Assembly: GCA_002049455.2 (NCBI GenBank)
Contig: KV918782.1
Location: forward strand, 186,001-250,000
DNA: 64,000 bases
Direction: 5' to 3'
From: Porphyra umbilicalis
Taxonomy: Eukaryota; Rhodophyta; Bangiophyceae; Bangiales; Bangiaceae
Part shown: one piece after another, positions 33,292 through 43,964 of the stretch
Position numbering within the stretch: position 1 is the stretch's first letter
Layout: every line of letters starts with the position of its first letter
The notes under the pieces: generated by a model
Database searches by the model: none
Seen by the model: the letters and a program-made list of their open reading frames with translations, nothing else
What the model was told of the DNA's origin: nothing
Made by a program: the position numbers and the translations under genes

Positions 33292-35700
33292 CGAAGCCCT
33301 AACCAGACGTACGCACGGGCACTTCCGGTGGCTCAATTCCACGACCCTCAACCTCTCCGGGTGGCTTCGGCTAGTGGGACATCCCGTGGCGCCCGGCAGG
33401 ACCAATCGTGGGAGTCCACTGAGCCCTACTCAGCCACACTACTGGCCAGGTATAACTCGCTGACGGCGCCTAAGAGCATTGTTAACAATGAGATGCTATC
33501 GTCATCTTCACGCCACGTTGCAAAACGTGTCCCATTCAGCACCAGAAGTCCGATGTAACACCGCTTTTTAGACGAAGAAGCTCTTTTTTTGTTCGGGCCA
33601 CGGAAATCGAACTCCCTACTTGATTCTGGCTTCCGCTGACCAAGAATAGCTGTGCGGCTATCGCTTTTCTATTTCGAGTCGGAATAGCTTTTAGGATAGC
33701 CGAGGCTATCTCACGGGAGCCTCTGATTGGCCCCTGTAATGGATCAACGACCCGTTTCACAGCAAATAGCAGCACGTGGCTGAAACGTGTGCGCCACGTC
33801 TGCAAGATTGACTGCCAGTTCCTTCTGGGCAGAGATGGCCGCTGTTCCGGAGCGTCCGCATGAGCTGTCGTACATGGCAATGGTCCTACAGCGACGCCCT
33901 TCTAGGCGTGGACGTCATCAACCGCTGCACATTTTGACCTGTTTCTTTGTCCGTTTGCCGACGAGCGTTCTCTGCGCCTTCGTTATGGTTGATACGGCTG
34001 CTCACCACAGTTTTCAACTGCCGCTACAGTGAATCAAGTCCTGGCGAAAAATATCGTCTTGATCGGGCCCAGAAGGGACGCGGTGTAAGGGATCCTGCAG
34101 GTACTTAGGCTCATGACAGCAAAGCAGCCAACCGCTGACGTACATGTGGCTGTCTAAGGACGCGGACTTGGTTCTAGAATGGAATAGCCGATAGAGATAG
34201 CCTGAGTTGTTGACAATGCTCTGAGCTGGGGTCCCTGGATATGCTAATTAGTCTACACCTTGCTACAGCAAGGCCCTCAGAGATATCGGTAGCGTTCAAG
34301 AACGGTGTCAATCGCACTTACGTGTGGGTGTCACAGGGTCGGGCCGAGCCTGTGGGGGATCGCCACCTGCGAAGGCAGGCTGCGACTCTGTCCAAGCTGC
34401 TAGCCCAGATTACGTCTGGCCGGGCCTCCAACTACCAATCGGCCCTAATTCGGCTCTTGCGACACGACCAGCAAAGCAAGGGGCTTGCAGTTGTCCCCGG
34501 TCAGGGGTCAAGTCCCCTCTCACCGCGTCTACAAGCACTACTCGCGGCGCGGACCAACATTTGCGGCATGCAATGGAGCCGACTACGGGAGGGTCTTGGA
34601 GGACGGGACAGCTGCTTTGCTAGTCGCGAGACCATGCGGGCCGCGGCTACGGCGATATCGAAGGAGTCGGGGCGACAAGTGCGGACGGACGAGTGAGGAG
34701 CCCACTTAGTTGACTTCCACAGCGCTCTTGAGTGCCTTGCGGAAGAGATGTGATCGTCTGACCAGTGGGTGGACCGATTTGTGCGGGACGGCACAGGGGC
34801 TAACGTTCCGGACACCGAGGCTTTCGTGCCAACCCCGCCGGGTCTACTCTACGCCCCGCACTCTGATTCGACAGCAGATTTAAATCTGTGTGTCGGGTTA
34901 GACAAGGGGGGGAGCGGCACTCCCACTGCCCAGCTCGTGGCGACGGTGGTTAATCTAGCACGACCCCAGAGCCGTTCCAACGAAATACTGATGTCAACGA
35001 TGCCTTGCATTCGAGATGACAACGCTGGGCTCCGTGAGATGATGGGACCGTGCGTTGTGGAACTTCAACGGACGCTCACGCCAGGCGTGGCGGTGGGCGG
35101 TACTCTCCGTGCTGTGCGGCTCATTTGGATGGGCGACCTCGCGTTTTAGTCGGCTTTTGTTAGCCATGTGGGGGCCATGGCGCGGTTCCCGTGTGTGTTT
35201 TGCCCCGCTGTGAGCCGACCAGGCACCCTACACGCGGAGTTGATCGCCAAGTATGGCGCAAGCCCATGGCCTTACGCTCCTCCCGCGGACCTGCAGACCC
35301 GACGGCAACTACAGGAGGCGATGGAGGCCTTCCGCGCGTGCGACAACGACGGGCTTTCGCTGTCGTTGTCACCGTGGCAGCATCTCACCATTGTGAAGTG
35401 CCCCCTTATGGCAGTATACCCTGCGGAGATTTTGGTCATCCCCTTGCACGCAACACTGGGGGGCACGCTGACCCTAATTGACTTGGGATTGGAGGCTGTC
35501 TTCGAGGCCAAAGGGGCAGCCGCGTGTATCAAAGCTGCAGAATCTCTCGGGCAGACCCTGTTGGAGGATATCCGTGTCAGCCCTGTACCCTACAATGACG
35601 GCGTCATGGAAGGGCGCGAGTGCCACCGCACCAGGGCCAAATACCCCCTGATTTGTATTGGGATTTCGTCGACACAGGGGCACGCACGAGGCCCCGTGCC
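33292..35700 (+). pseudogene. Decayed RNase-H-like transposase-type gene, split by a MITE
   Basis: One frame can be followed from about 33292 to the MITE at 33474 and, once the MITE and one TAA are removed, straight on from 34225 (SLTAPK joined to LGSLDMLISL). It continues to about 35700, broken by TGA at 34694-34696, TGA at 34751-34753 and TAG at 35147-35149. The conserved-looking part has GLDKGGSGTPTAQLVATVVN, then IRDDNAGLREMM, RLIWMGDLAF, and FPCVFCPAVS with a CxxC pair. Spaced acidic residues (DKGG, DD, GD) followed by CxxC suggest a zinc-containing nuclease of a transposon, similar to a poorly described eukaryotic family that I recall but cannot name. After about 35700 the open frame is GC-driven. 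Confidence 0.6.
33474..34221. mobile_element. 748-bp Harbinger-type MITE inside the pseudogene
   Basis: Starts GAGCATTGTTAACAA and ends TTGTTGACAATGCTC (one mismatch in 15). TAA precedes it (33471-33473) and TGA follows (34222-34224), a TWA duplication with one later change. Homologous to 7606-8344. Confidence 0.8.
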
Positions 35701-36093
35701 AGTGTCGGTGCGGCCGGCCTCGTGGGCGGCGCTGCGTGGGGCCGTGTCGCAGAGGGGGCCGTTCGGGGAGCCTCACATGCACCTCCCTGGGCGGTCTCGG
35801 GCACACCTCCCGCTCGGGCGGGCCCGCAGCACCCTGCGCCCCCCCGTCGACGCACGCGCACGAGGGGCCGCAGCGCGGGATGCCATCCGCGGCTCGTTGG
35901 GGCGCCCCCTGGGCCGCCATCGGCCGCACGGAGGGGTGCCCCCTGGGCTGCGGTCGCGCGCTCGTGCTCCGCGTGCGCGCGCTTCTCGTGTCGCGTGCTG
36001 TCGGCCGCCGGCGACGGCATATGAACAGGCCGTCCACCGGCGGCTCGTGCTCCCTCGCTCATTCATCCCAACGACGTCCCACGCGCATCCCCC

Positions 36094-36439
36094 TACCGTT
36101 GAGTTCTTCCCGCTCTTGCCGCCGGCGTGGGACGCCGGCGGCTGCCCCCCCCCCCTCCGTGCTACCGTTGAGTTCTTCCCGCCCTCACCGCTGGCGTCGG
36201 ACGCTGGAGGCTGCCCCCCCCCCTCTGCTACCACTGCGTTTTCTCCGCTCTGCCGCCGGCGTGGGACGCCGGCGGCTGCCCCCCCCCCCTTCTCTGCTAC
36301 CGTTGCGTTTTTCCCGCGCTTGCCGCCAGTTTGGCACGCCGACGGCCATTTTTCCGACCCCCCCTTCTACCGTTGAGCTTTTGCCACCCTTGCCGCCGGC
36401 GAGGCACGCTGCCAGCGGTTCCCCGCCCTCCCCCAGCTT
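36094..36439. repeat. 68-bp minisatellite, five copies
   Basis: Units of 66-70 bp start TACCGTTGAGTTCTTCCCG. The best-conserved copies carry the hairpin GCCGCCGGCGTGGGACGCCGGCGGC, described as 11-bp arms GCCGCCGGCGT around GGG, and then a C8-C12 tract. Unit 2 has one more copy. Confidence 0.85.
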
Positions 36440-36617
36440 GTTTTTTTCTGCCGCCGGCCACCCGCGTGTGGCTCTTTGCCCGCGTGCGCCGCCGGTGCTG
36501 CGTGGGCGCCGGCGGGGTGCCGTGTGCGCAATGGTGACTCGTCCCCTCCGCCCCCACCCCCCTCCCTGACCCTCGGCCAATCTGTTCAAGAGCCACCGCT
36601 TTCCCGCGTCTCCCACC

Positions 36618-38828
36618 ATGACCCGCAAGCCCGACCCGGAGCGCGACACGGAGCGGAGGAAGGACCAGCGTCGGCGGCACCAAGAGCGTCTTCCCCTCCT
36701 CGCGCGGTGCCCCTGTTTGTGCCACCTCCGGGGGTGCCCGCCGTGCTCCGCATCTTCACCGTCGCGCGGCGGACGGGCGCAATCCTTGCCGCGCAACAAC
36801 TGGGCGCCGCCGGCTAGTGGACACCCTCAACAAGCCGGCGTCATCTGGGTCGGGGGACAATGGCTTCCACCGTCACCACCGCGCAACAACTGGGCGCCGC
36901 CGGCTGTACGGCACCCTCAACGAGCCGGCGGCAACTGGGGCGGGGGGCAAGGACGGGCGCAGTCGCCGCCGCGCAATAACTGGGCGCCGCCGGCTGATTC
37001 GCACCAACGTCAAGCCGGCGGCAACTGGGGCGGGGAGCAAGCACGGGCGCGGTCGCCGCCGCGCAACAACTGGGCGCCGCCGGCTGATCGCGACCCAACG
37101 CAAGCTGGCGGCAGCTGGGGCGGGGCGCAAGGACGGGCGCCGCCGCCGCAGCACAACAACTGGGCGCCGCCAACTCAACCGCACCCACACCAAGCCGGCG
37201 GCACCTAGGGCGGGGGGCAAGGACGGGCGCAGTCGCCGCCGCGCAATAACTGGGCGCCGCCGGCTGATTCGCACCAGCGTCAAGCCGGCGGCAACTGGGG
37301 CCGGGGGCAAGCACGGGCGCGGTCGCCGCCGCGCAACAACTGGGCGCCGCCGGCTGATCGCGACCCAACGCAAGCTGGCGGCAACTGGGGCGGGGCGCAA
37401 GGACGGGCGCCGCCGCCGCAGCACAACAACTGGGCGCCGCCAACTCAACCGCACCCACACCAAGCCGGCGGCACCTGGGGCGGGGGGCTAGGACGGGGGC
37501 CGCCGCCGCCGCGCAACAACTGGGCACCGCCGACTGAACGCGACCCAACGCAAGCCGGCGGCAACTGGGGCGGGGAGAAAGGACAAGCGCCGTCGCCGCA
37601 GCGCAACAACTGAGGGCCGCCGGCTGGTCGGCATCCACAACAAGCTGGCGGAAACTGGGGCGGGGGACAAAGTCGGGTGCCATCGCCGCCGCGCCAAAGC
37701 TTGGCGCCGCCGGCTGATCTGCACTCACAACCAGCCGGCGGCAACTGGGGCGGGGGACAAGGTTGGGCGCCGTCGCCACCGCGCAACAACTGGGCTCCAC
37801 CGGCTGATCGCGGCCCACCGCAAGCCGGCGGCAACTGGGGCGGTGGACAAGGGCGGGTGCCGTCGCCGCAGCGCAACGACTGGGCGCCGCCGGCTCAGCC
37901 TCACCCACACCAAGCCGGCGGCAACTCGAGGCCCCCGCCTGGTGGTCGATCGCCACAAGGCGGCGGGAACTGGGGTGGCGAGCAAGGACGGGAGTCGTTG
38001 CCGCCGCGCAGCGACTGGGTGCCACCGGCTGGTTTCATCCCTTCTCAAGCCGGCGACGGCGACGGACTGCACCCGACAGGCGGGGGACCGCCGCCTTGTG
38101 GCGTGAACGGCGGCGGGCCGGCAGACCAATATCGCCCCCCGCCGCAAGTCGTCAGCGCGCCGCCGGCTCGCGGCTGTCTGCCGCTCGCCGGCGGCAGGTT
38201 CGCGCCGCCGCCCGACTTTGTGCCGCCTCAAGGTGGCGTCCAATCGCGTGGGGTCAAGGGACGGGCGGCGTTGCCGCCGCCGGCTATTTTTGTGTTGCCA
38301 CGAGCCGGCGGCAACTCTACATCTTCGGGGGCCAGCCGCCGTGAAGCCGGTGGCTGGCGAGCGCTGCCGCCGGCCAACGGGCTGCCTGAAAGCGGCGGGG
38401 AGTCGGCACCGCCGGCTGCAGATCAACCACAAGCCGGCGGCGCACAGCCCCCACCCGCCGAATGCCGGCCACCGGTAGCCACCGTGCACCCCCCGCCCGT
38501 CCCGACGCTGAGTCCAGGGGCTCCGGGGGAGGCGTCGGCGAAAACAATGGCGGCGGGCCACGACAAGCCGACGGGCCACGACAAGCCGGCGGGCCACGAC
38601 CAGCCGGCGGGCCCCGACCTGCCGGCGGGCCAGGGCAAGCCGGCGGGCGAGGACACGCCGACGGGCCAGGACACGCCGGCGGACCACGGCAAGCCGGCGG
38701 GCCACGACCAGCCGGCGGGCCACGACCAGCCGGTGGGGCACGGCCTGCCGGCGGACCAGGACAAGCCGCCGGCGGACCAGGACAAGCCTTCGGCAGCGCG
38801 GGGCGCGACGCCGCCGGTGGAGAAGTAG
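36618..38828 (+). pseudogene. Repeat-rich frame upstream of the Myb/SANT gene, two nonsense codons
   Basis: The start is in CCCACCATGACC and gives a basic N-terminus (RRKDQRRRHQER, nuclear-signal-like). A 30-residue repeat follows, consensus PPRNNWAPPAD-x4-QAGGNWGGGQGRAPS, about 12 copies from 36790 to 37920 (90-bp units, grouped as 270-bp triplets). Then come Pro/Gly/Ala-rich sequence and about 14 hexapeptides of the type PAGHDQ (38550-38800). The frame is broken by TAG at 37206-37208 (TGG in unit 2) and TGA at 37611-37613 (a Trp codon in the repeat consensus). It ends 57 bases before the Myb/SANT start. It may have been an N-terminal exon of that gene or a separate protein. Confidence 0.45.
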
Positions 38829-38884
38829 TGGACGTTGGCGACGTTGGCTGTGACGTCGCTGCGCTCAAGTACGCGGCCCCCGAG

Positions 38885-40225
38885 ATGGGGACCGGTCCGT
38901 GCTGGACCGACGAGGAGCGTGTTGCGCTGTGCAAAGCCTACGTGACCACGTCGCAGGACCGTGTTAAGGGGGCGGACCAGAGTGGCCCGACTTTTTGGAC
39001 TGCGTTGGTTGCAGCATGGAAGGGTTTGCTGGCGGGACGCCCTGGCGTCCGCAGGCGCACTGAGCGAGGAGTTGGGGGGGTGCAGAAGCAGTGAGACAAG
39101 ATCTGCAAGGGTGTCAACGAGTTTGGCTCGCACTACCTGGCGATCAAGCGTACGGAGCTGACGGGGAACCCAAGTGAGGAGGACATGATTAGCGCGGCGA
39201 TGGCGCGCTTCTGCGGCGCCAATGTGTACGAGGCGATGCGCAAGGACCGCGCGGCGGACATGGCCAAGGGCAAGACAACCAAGCGCAAGTCCAAGCAAGT
39301 GCACTGCCCGTGGGTCCCGTGCTGGCGGGTGCTGCGACATGTCGACAAGCTTAGCGGGGCCACCGGGGCCGCCGCAGCCGACGGCGGCGCCGCCGGTGCC
39401 GGATCATCCAGCGGCTCTCCCGGCGGCCGCTCGACAAGCGACTCTGACGAGGACGCGGAGGACGCGGGTGCAGGCGGTTACCAATCACGCCCGCGTGGTT
39501 CAAAGGCCGCCAAGCGTGACAAGGCGGAGGACATCCAGGCGTCGCTTATGCTGAAGGAAAGCACGGACGCGTTGTCTGCGTTGGCCCGAGCAACGTCTGA
39601 GCGTACAACCGTGGCATTTCTCAACAGTGCTGAGATGCGGGACACTTCTGAAGCTGTCGCTTTCCGTCACGCCCATGCCCGCAAGCTGATGGCAGCGGCC
39701 GGGTTGGACTTGTCCCCGCCGGGTACTTTGTCTTCTCTGGCGGGGATGGCCGCCGCCTCCACGCCCGCGACTGCCGCTGATGTGCCTGCAGAGGGGGGGG
39801 CGACGCCTTCTACACCCGCCCTCACGTCAACCTCGACACCGCGTACGCCGCCGGCGCCGGCGCCGGCGCAGGCACAGGCGGCTGGCGCGGCACTGGTGCC
39901 GGCATCTCCGCCGGCGGCGAGCATCACAGGACCTGAGCCGCCGGTACGAGCGGTCACGGAGGCGGCGGCGAGTACATCTGCACCGCCGGCCTCGGCGGAC
40001 GGCTCCGGTGCAGCGAGCCGTGGCCAGCGGTCGCTGGTAACCAAGCAGACCAAGGCGGCGGCAGCTCGTGCCGCCGCGTCGAAGACGCTCGACGACGAGA
40101 ACGACGGCGTTTATGTGGTGCCTCTCGTTAACACGCGCGACAGTGGCGCGGGCCGTGTCGAGGACAAGGATGAAGCTAAGGGGGATGACTCTAGTGATGA
40201 CGAGACCAACGCTGAGTACAAATAG
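38885..40225 (+). pseudogene. Harbinger-associated Myb/SANT-like gene, lineage 2, one nonsense codon
   Basis: 447 codons. The start MGTGPCWTDEERVALCKAY matches the start of the intact relative at 18489. The domain continues VKGADQSGPTFW to VQKQ, then TGA (39092-39094, codon 70), then DKICKGVNEF in the same frame. In the intact relative this codon is Trp (KQWAKM), so TGG to TGA explains it. After the stop the frame stays open for 377 codons, with the shared block AKGKTTKRKSKQVHCPWVPCW, Ala/Pro-rich disorder and an acidic tail. One explanation is recent inactivation; stop readthrough is the alternative. It faces the transposase at 42715, the usual two-gene content of a Harbinger element. Confidence 0.8.
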
Positions 40226-40259
40226 TGTGTGAAGTGTGTATCGGACAGCAACTTCGAAG

Positions 40260-40500
40260 GGTTTTTTTTCCCCGTTGGGCAGGGTTTCTTTTTTCCTACC
40301 TCTTTCGTCTTTGCGCGCAACAGCGGCATTACTTTGGCATCTTTTATACGGCCGCTACGGCGGCCCTTGGCGGGTCCCGGCTCTGTGTCGTTTGCGAGCA
40401 AGGCCTCCGTGATATTTGCGAGTAAGGAGTCAAGACAAAGGCAAGAGGACAGATATGTCGAAGGAAAAAATTACCCGCGGGGGGGAAAGAAAAAAACCTT
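40260..40500. promoter_or_regulatory. Facing T-rich motifs between the convergent Harbinger genes
   Basis: At 40260-40298 the + strand reads GG, T8, CCCCGTTGGGCAGGG, TTTCTTTTTT, CCTA, 35 bases after the Myb/SANT stop. At 40461-40500 an imperfect reverse complement follows, which is downstream of the transposase on the other strand. The pair can form a stem. The first motif is nearly identical to 16540-16578. A role in ending both convergent transcripts is my inference. Confidence 0.6.
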
Positions 40501-40576
40501 TTGTGCTGCCCCGGTTACAAGTATGGCTCAGGAAGCGCGGCTCTGTCCGCCCACACATCCTCCGCCAGGTCATGTC

Positions 40577-42715
40577 TCAGCTTGATGTGCTCCTCCTCAC
40601 TCCGTGTCTCCGCCCACGCGTCCAGAGCATGCCCAAAAGTGCATGCGGACAACCAGGCGACAGGCGCAATGACGGGGGGGGGGGGGCACCCGCGCCCACG
40701 AAGCCCTCCCCAGCGTCGTGGCCATCGCTACCGACGGCACCACCGCCGCTAGCACCAGATCCGCCGCCGCCACCGGCTCCACTGTCACCGGCGGTGCCGA
40801 CAATCCAACGACCCTCAGCTGCCGCCGCACCAACGCGGTGCCCCAAACGCCCCGAGCCGCCGCTGCCGGCCGCCTGACCGCCGGCGGCGGCGGCGGCAGC
40901 AGATCCACCACCGCCCGCCCCGTCCCCACCTGATGCCGGTCCTGCCGAGCGGACGCCTTCGGCCGCCTGACCGCCGGCGGCTGCAGCAAGAAGTGCGCCA
41001 ACACTGCCGCCGCCGGCCGCCTCGCCAGCGCCGTCGGCGGTAGCAGTCAATCCGCCACCGGCCGCCCCCGCACCACCAAGTCCCGGTCCCGCCAAGCCGC
41101 CGCCGCCGGGTGCTTGTCCGCCGGTGGCCGCGGCGGCAGCAGATCCCCCCGAGCCACCTCCTCCACCAACCTGTCCTCGTCCCGCCAAGCCGCCGCCGCC
41201 GGCCGCCTGACCGCAGGCGGCGGCAGCAGGAAGTGCGCCAACACCGCCGCCGCCGGCCGCCTCGCCAGCGCCGGCGGCGGCAGCAGCCAATTTGCGACCT
41301 GCCGCCCCCCCACCACCAAGTCCCGGTCCCGCCAAGCCGCCGCCGCCGGCCGCCTGACCGCCGGCAGCGGCAGGGGCAGCCGATCCCCCCGCCCCCGCTC
41401 CCCCACCACCCTGTCCTCCACCCGCCAAGCCGCCGCCGCCGGCCGCCTGACCGCCGGCGGCGGCAGGGGCAGCAGATCCCCCCGCCCCCACTCCTCCACA
41501 ACCCTGTCCCCCACCCGCCAAGCCGCCGCCGCCGGCCGCCTGACCGCCGGCGGCCGTACGGGTGCGGGACACGTATCCGTCTCGTCGCTGTTCCGTAACC
41601 ATGTTGTGAAAGATGGCCACCGCCTTTGTGACGTTGACCATCTGCGCCACGGACGCGTACTCGGCAGGATGGAGAGCGACGTGCAAGCGAGCTGTCACCG
41701 CATACAGGCGTTCCACATCTTTTCGAAGTGCTTCCTGAAGACGGTTAAATGTAACCTCGACTTCAGTCGTGGGGTCGGGAAACGGAGAAATGATAAATGC
41801 GAACCTAGGATAAATACCATCCGCAAGATAATACAGGAGCGTGCGGGTCGTGCCGTTAGCAGTGAAAGAAAGCGTACGGGGCGGCCATTCCCCATTCGTG
41901 ACGGATAAATAGAGGGGGGAAACATGCATAACGTTAAGGTCGTTATGAGATCCAGGACACCCCACAAATAAGTGCCAAATCCATAGGTCCTCATCACAAA
42001 CGGTCTCCATCACCACGGAACGCTTCCCGTGGCGATTATGGTACATGCCGGCAAACGCCTTTGGGCAGTTGCGCCACTCCCAGTGGCTGCAGTCGAGAGA
42101 GCCAATGCAACCGGGCATCCCGCGCTCAGCATTGCGCGTCAAAATGCGCTGCAGTTCTTCAGGGGTGGGGGAACGCAAATATGAGGGTCCAAACTCATCC
42201 ACAATAAACCGCATCAACTCTAGCACCGACATAGCAATGGTTGAAGCGGACAGTCGCACATATTCATCCGTCCTGTCCGGCGCCTCTCCATACGCAATGA
42301 CTCGAAACGCCGCTACCACCTTTTGCAAGGGGTGAGCCTGGAGCCTCCCGGTGGCATTAATGCGCTGTGCAAAAAACTGTCCGTCCTTCACGGCGTTGCA
42401 GACGCGAAGAAACACGCTGCGCGGCACGCGGAAGCGGCGTTCAACGTCTCCCTCATCATACACAGGCGGCTCCCCGTTCAGACAAAAATAATCTCTCAGA
42501 ATAGCGCGCAAACTTGAGCGGAAATTACGCCGCTTATTCGGCCAGCGGCCCGGTACAGATCCAACATAACGCGGCCGCCGGGACACCCGAGACCCACGCG
42601 CACGCTTCCGCCAATGACGCAACGCCTGCAGGTGCGCCGCAACCGCCGAAGCAATAAGCAGGTCCTCCGTATCCTCCAGCATCGCGTCCGCAGACATGTC
42701 TAAAGGATCATCCAT
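40577..42715 (-). CDS. PIF/Harbinger DDE transposase, lineage 2 (unit 1)
   Basis: 712 residues from the start at 42715, chosen because MDDPLDMSADAMLEDTED has the acidic start seen in the lineage-1 and lineage-3 proteins; the frame is open to 43039. RYVGSVPGR, FRVPRSVFLRV, PLQKVVAAFRVIAYG and YLRSPTPEEL are family signatures. The catalytic triad is D208 (GSLDCSHWEW), D259 (GSHNDLNVM) and E335 (RKDVERLY), with the same spacing as the lineage-1 enzyme. The C-terminal third is a Gly/Ala tail built on a 31-residue unit (GGQAAGGGGLAGGGQG...). The first two thirds are clearly less GC-rich at third codon positions than neighbouring DNA, consistent with a different origin. The frame is intact. Confidence 0.93.
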   Translation of the reverse strand: MDDPLDMSADAMLEDTEDLLIASAVAAHLQALRHWRKRARGSRVSRRPRYVGSVPGRWPNKRRNFRSSLRAILRDYFCLNGEPPVYDEGDVERRFRVPRSVFLRVCNAVKDGQFFAQRINATGRLQAHPLQKVVAAFRVIAYGEAPDRTDEYVRLSASTIAMSVLELMRFIVDEFGPSYLRSPTPEELQRILTRNAERGMPGCIGSLDCSHWEWRNCPKAFAGMYHNRHGKRSVVMETVCDEDLWIWHLFVGCPGSHNDLNVMHVSPLYLSVTNGEWPPRTLSFTANGTTRTLLYYLADGIYPRFAFIISPFPDPTTEVEVTFNRLQEALRKDVERLYAVTARLHVALHPAEYASVAQMVNVTKAVAIFHNMVTEQRRDGYVSRTRTAAGGQAAGGGGLAGGGQGCGGVGAGGSAAPAAAGGQAAGGGGLAGGGQGGGGAGAGGSAAPAAAGGQAAGGGGLAGPGLGGGGAAGRKLAAAAAGAGEAAGGGGVGALPAAAACGQAAGGGGLAGRGQVGGGGGSGGSAAAAATGGQAPGGGGLAGPGLGGAGAAGGGLTATADGAGEAAGGGSVGALLAAAAGGQAAEGVRSAGPASGGDGAGGGGSAAAAAAGGQAAGSGGSGRLGHRVGAAAAEGRWIVGTAGDSGAGGGGGSGASGGGAVGSDGHDAGEGFVGAGAPPPPSLRLSPGCPHALLGMLWTRGRRHGVRRSTSS

Positions 42716-43964
42716 CGCGCGAAGAAGACGGTCGCCACGACGGTGGCGACGGACGGTCTTCGTCGACGACGACGCCAGTGCGCTACGCTGCCCGCGCCTC
42801 CTCACTCGGATCTCCTCAGCACCCCACTGAGAACACACCGCATGGACGGAGCAGATTTCCTTTGGCCCACCCCTCCGGCAGACCGTTTCAATGCCCCCCG
42901 CTGGAGCCCCGAAACGGTCGCATCCTGGGGTGGAGGCTCCGTCATCTGCGGTCGCGTGCTCGACGCGACGGTCCATAGCAGTCGCGATACCGTTGCAAAC
43001 GGTGATCGCTCGAACGCTCTCCCGCGACACAAAGTGCATTGTTTGTCACTGACGTTTCAAGAAAGCCGGATGCCACGTCACCAGCATTTCGAACGGCGGC
43101 CAAAGCAGCGCCAGCCAATGAGAGAGCTGAACAAGATGGGGAGGAGCGCTCCCACTCCCCAAATCGTGCAGAGAATGGGGGACAAGGGCCTCACCCCCCA
43201 TTTTCTGCCCGCTGAATCTGTGTGTACTTATGTGATTCCAGTCAACTAGATTCGGATTTTCTCTCTTCGATTTGGGGTGCCTGACGTTGCTGTGAAGCCG
43301 TCCCCAACCCCAAGAGCCTAAATGGAGCCACGTGGAGCATTTGGGAGACACGTTTCTGACACGTATACACATTCGGTCTTGGGGAAAACGTTGTTGGGTG
43401 TGCTCTGATGGGCTTGGATGGGGGGAGCTGACAATTCTGACAGGATATGGGTTGCAGGGGGTGCTGTTGAAGGCTGGCTCGGGATGCGGGGGGCCTGGCC
43501 AGCGTTCAAATTTGGATCCTCACGTTGTGTGGCTGTCCGCGACCAGGGACTTGGCCGCGGTCGGCCGCGATCCTCGCCCCATCCCTCCGATCGGCGAATT
43601 TCATGATCTTCGACGGCGGCCATCCGGGCGTCGTCCACCCAACTGATACACCAGCACCATGTCGGGTGCCAAACAGCCGGACAGGGCATCGTTCGCAGTC
43701 CCTGGCCACGCGGCGGCCACCTTCATGCCGACTGCCTCGCACCCGTCCCACCTCCCTGCCGACCGCCTCCCTCCTCTCGCGGTAAGCGCGACCGCAATCT
43801 TTAGGGAGCAAGAGTTGTTGGGTTTGTCGACCCAGCAGTAAAGCCGAGAACTGGGGGGCGTTCTCAGCCTGCAAGGAGTTCTGGCCCGCGTGCAAGACGC
43901 AGTCATTTCCAAAGCAGTCTCTATCCGAGGCACTCGGCAGGATGCATAGGCAAGATGGCCATAA
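42716..43964. other. Upstream region of the transposase, with quasi-palindromes
   Basis: No gene is supported. Two imperfect palindromes lie side by side: one around AGGAGCGCTCC (about 43137-43161) and one bounded by AGAATGGGGG and CCCCCCATTTTCT (about 43171-43206). They may be the element's end region, but I found no matching inverted end on the left side. Confidence 0.4.

Noticed and set aside
39092..39094. Reassigned genetic code (TGA as Trp)
   Set aside because: Intact genes in the window end with TGA (for example at 11386 and 30946) and use TGG for Trp throughout.
40596..42003. Plus-strand frames opposite the lineage-2 transposase
   Set aside because: Shadows of the Gly/Ala-rich and catalytic coding sequence on the minus strand.
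43506..43933. Minus-strand frames of 110-129 codons upstream of the lineage-3 pseudogene
   Set aside because: No domain and no agreement between frames; not supported as a gene.
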